Below are positions 61,310-64,000 of a DNA stretch of 64,000 bases, one piece after another. A program made the position numbers and the translations under genes. Below the pieces are notes generated by a model. The model searched no databases. It saw nothing but the letters and a program-made list of their open reading frames with translations, and was not told where the DNA came from. Origin of the DNA: Syncephalis plumigaleata (Eukaryota > Zoopagomycota > Zoopagomycetes > Zoopagales > Piptocephalidaceae); NCBI GenBank assembly GCA_025201365.1, contig JAIXMF010000003.1, positions 1,178,001-1,242,000 on the forward strand, given 5' to 3'. The stretch's first letter is position 1, and each line of letters starts with the position of its first letter.

Positions 61310-61342
61310 GGCTAATTGCGTTAATTGGCTGGAAAGGTCCTG
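61310..61342 (-). repeat. Right terminal inverted repeat, element 2
   Basis: On the minus strand it begins CAGGACCTTTCCAGCC, with TA next to it at 61343-61344. It ends only 77 bp before the HAUS1 ATG. Confidence 0.65.
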
Positions 61343-61419
61343 TAGAACCAATTATTATAAGCATCATCTCATGCTACTTTTTTGTTTACATTGACGTGTT
61401 TTTCCCTTTTTCCTTCGCT

Positions 61420-62892
61420 ATGATGGATGATTCCAATAATGAATCGCAATCTTTATTAACTATGATTACCGAGAATGAAGCAACTACTTCACCATATGTC
61501 AATAACCACAATGAGGATAGTAATCACGACGAGAGTAGCCTTGACGCACGTCTGCTTGCTGCCTCTGACTTGACTTTTACATCAGTGGACGATTCCTTTC
61601 TGGCCAATCTAAGTGCTTCAGCAGCCACAGTACAAACAGACGAGGCTGAATGGCAACAGGTAGATATAAGCATAGTTCAACCGGTACTAGCTATATGAGC
61701 AAATGCAAACACTATTATGGATAGATTATCGCATGGTTAAAGGATTTATATGATACGCAAGAGGAGGTCGTTTTACCTAATGTCCCGCGTACATCTTATA
61801 ATCTACGTACGCTACGTGCTTTGATGCAACTAAATGAATTACATGACAACGTTGCACGCATGATAATAAAAACAGGTCAACTTCATAATGATGAACTTTT
61901 ACTGGAAGGTGCGTGTATTATTCGATCTAACAATACATCCCGCCATTACTAATTCTATATCATTGCGTTGGTTAAAGTCAAACATATACGCAAGACAATA
62001 GAGATGGCCACCGATATGGATTTAGACAAGCTTCCTCGCGATATTCGTATTCGTTTAGATTTGTTGGCACATCTTGCTTGTAGTTTAGGTTTGAGTGAAT
62101 TAACACCAGGAAGGTGAGTAAGCTTTGTTCATTCAGTATGATATCATATATACAGTGCTGTTCACTAATTGCTGACGTATAGTGTTACAGCAGCCATGTA
62201 TGACCTAGTTAATGATGAATTTACCAGACGCTTACAACACGATAAATTAAAGGAACGATTAGACGCGATTCGAGATCAACGACGAGAATTATCGGTAAGA
62301 TTAGCAAACATGCACTAGTAAGTAGATTGTCAAATGATAAATAAATAAATATATATATGCTTATGTTCATTTGCTTATTTATTAGCCAGCATGAAATGGC
62401 GGATGTGTCGCGTGTAGATATGAAGCAACGAATATTGGAGTGGCAACAAAATACAGATGTACTACTACAGAAAGCGAACGAGTATGATACACGAACAGTA
62501 CAACACAAGGCACGCTATGAAGCCACTGGTGTGTTAGCAGATCAATTTGATATCAAAAGTATTACTGAACTGGAGAAGAGAGTGGAAGAGACGGAACAAG
62601 ATTACAAGAGGATTACTCGACAACTCGATGCATTCCATGCCTTACCACCGGTAAATAGTCATTATCATTGCGTATAACTTGATTACTTACTTGTATCTAT
62701 TATTTAGGATTTGAATTTAGCGCAATTAAAGTTAATGGAAGCACGCGAACAACTTGTAAGTAAATTGCTCAACTATTTACCTGATCTATCTTGTAATATT
62801 AACATGCTATTATATGATATGTTATTATATAGCGTATACTTCGTGAACAGCGTGATGAATTATTATCCAGCATGGTGGATAGTTTGCAGTAA
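61420..62892 (+). CDS. HAUS1: HAUS augmin-like complex subunit 1
   Basis: Coiled-coil subunit of augmin, which recruits gamma-tubulin to spindle microtubules for branched nucleation. After an acidic N-terminal segment, it shows QWLKDLYDTQE with a following Leu-rich region (matching the HAUS1 start WL..VYG), then long heptads (ERLDAIRDQRRELSVRLANM; ITELEKRVEETEQDYKRITR). The C-terminal signature is DLNLAQLKLMEAREQL plus ELLSSMVDSL, parallel to NPSLAQVKIEEAKREL in animal HAUS1. There are about seven exons, with the last at about 62833-62892. The ATG at 61420 is used because the frame upstream starts from GTG. Its upstream DNA is the end of element 2. Confidence 0.75.
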
Positions 62893-63130
62893 TTGTAATG
62901 TGTAATAAATCAATAGTTCTTCTTGTTAATAATCTACTCATATTCCGCCCCATTTCATTTACAATGACTCAATAATTATCCATGTATAAATGACGTATGC
63001 TTGTGTGTATGTGTGTCGTGTCACGCCTTTGACTTTTCTGTCGTCTTTCTTTACTACCGCTACCGTCTTTCAACTTGTTCATCATATTCACCATCGCTGT
63101 TCTTGAGTCTACTTGTCAATACTATCAAAG

Positions 63131-64000
63131 ATGTCGGGAATTGGCGAATTGTTAAGTAAAGTGCGTTGTAATCAAATAATATATTGTATCATATCAAAGA
63201 ATAATAGCGTGTCTAATACTCTAGTGTTATACTGCATAGATGGATTCGCATGATGCCGATATTCGGTTCATGGCGCTTAATGATCTACAAACACAGTTGC
63301 AAAAGTCGAAAGATAAACTAGACGACGCGTTGGAACGTAGACTGGTCGATGCAGTCCTGAAAATGGTACGCGACTCTAACGGAGAAGTTCAAAACTTGGC
63401 CGTACAATGGTAAGCAGTTTGATGGATATGGCCAGTCTATATAAAAGTACGAATACACTAATGCAACTGCACTTCCATCGATGATGATAATAATAATAAT
63501 AACAGTCTAGGTGCTTTGGCGCGTAAAGTGCAAAACGTCCGACTACAAGACATGGTCGAGCAACTCTGCTATCTAGTAGCTCAAAAGGAACAAGCATCGC
63601 TACGAGAAGTGGCCAGCCTGGGATTAAAAGTGGTAGTGGTGGAGATCCCTCCAGGCACCGTTGAGGGTGCTTATTTGAGTAGTAAACTAGTACCAAAGCT
63701 ATTAGTTCAATTAAATGATGTAAGCGGTATAACAGCATACAACTATGATTGCATTCCCATTCATACTCGTGTATTGCTATTTAGACGATGCTATCGGATG
63801 AAGCACATATGGATCAATTGGACTTACTAGCGGAGAGTCTCATTCGATTCGGTCATGTACTACAGCCGAATCAGCTAAGCGATGTTAAGCATGTAGTCCT
63901 TCCTATGCTTGACCATCAACGTGCTGCTATTCGTAAGCGCGCAACCACCGTCATTGGTAGGTAGAACGTGAATTTGGTCAACTAGCATGATAACCAATAC
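63131..64000 (+). CDS. CAND1: Cullin-associated NEDD8-dissociated protein 1 (CAND1/TIP120), 5' part
   Basis: HEAT-repeat exchange factor that recycles substrate adaptors on unneddylated cullins. Exon 1 is MSGIGELLSK. Exon 2 reads MDSHDADIRFMALNDLQTQL, then LVDAVLKMVRDSNGEVQNLA. Exon 3 starts LGALARKVQ and continues VEQLCYLVAQKE. A later exon encodes LLAESLIRFGHVL and LDHQRAAIRKRATTVIG. These are the first HEAT repeats in family order. The gene runs off the right edge; about the last 1000 residues are outside. It functions with SCF ligases, the class to which the window's F-box proteins would belong. Confidence 0.93.

Larger units (their letters stand above)
58924..61342. mobile_element. Element 2: TA-flanked TIR element carrying an F-box gene
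   Basis: 2419-bp element flanked by TA (58922-58923 and 61343-61344). The ends are inverted repeats starting CAGG and sharing CCAATTAAC (about 23 of the first 33 bases match). They are clearly related to the ends of element 1. From left to right it holds the inverted repeat, the conserved non-coding block (58961-59100), F-box gene B on the minus strand (59183-60826), a Fanzor/TnpB-like 3' remnant on the plus strand (61039-61279), and the right repeat. No transposase is visible. The composite looks like a captured host-type gene inside a non-autonomous mariner-type element. The alternative is two solo ends flanking an unrelated gene. Confidence 0.65.

Overview
This is a nuclear window from a eukaryote with fungal-type compact genes: about 22 protein genes in 64 kb, introns mostly 50-80 nt with GTAAGT-like donors, TACTAAC/TACTAAT-like branch points and TAG/CAG acceptors, and AT-rich intergenic DNA full of microsatellites. 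Fungal-style FZO1, BRO1 and LCB3-type phosphatase occur together with genes missing from most Dikarya (a P2X receptor, augmin subunit HAUS1, NOL11, TOE1, PARP-type zinc finger, RFX) and with a cytoplasmic domain that resembles large families in Mortierella/Rhizophagus-like fungi. I infer an early-diverging fungus (a former 'zygomycete'). The phylum is not decided by this window.

Layout. 0-9 kb: 3' part of the mitofusin FZO1, F-box gene A, RFC5, a small secreted Cys-rich (CBM19-like) protein and a sphingoid-base-phosphate phosphatase. 9-31 kb: NOL11, PGI1, NOT2, BRO1, a P2X receptor with a long tail, and gamma-tubulin complex protein GCP2. 30.8-31.9 kb: a 1.1-kb element with TA-flanked terminal inverted repeats. 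32-35 kb: an RFX transcription factor, followed by 4.4 kb without a recognisable gene. 39-51 kb: a secreted His-rich repeat protein, two single-pass membrane proteins, a zf-PARP protein, a small secreted protein and a DH-PH RhoGEF. 53-64 kb: TOE1, NOP58, a PMP22/Mpv17-family protein, a 2.4-kb TA-flanked element carrying F-box gene B, HAUS1 and the start of CAND1.

Most genes are unlinked housekeeping functions: replication clamp loading, snoRNP and pre-rRNA processing, deadenylation, glycolysis, ESCRT, cullin control and microtubule nucleation (GCP2 and HAUS1 act in the same process). The most novel material is the pair of related elements at 30833-31936 and 58924-61342. Both have mariner-like CAG...TTTCCA..CCAATT inverted termini next to TA. 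Both keep 3' remnants of a Fanzor/TnpB-like gene (WNRDMAACLN motif). Both share a roughly 138-bp non-coding block at the left end that looks better conserved than the coding remnants. The larger one encloses an F-box gene whose paralogue lies 56 kb away in this window.

Caution: at least six conserved genes show reading-frame steps, all in the same direction (one base apparently missing, often in a homopolymer). This looks like residual deletion error in a long-read assembly rather than biology, so exon ends near those places are approximate.
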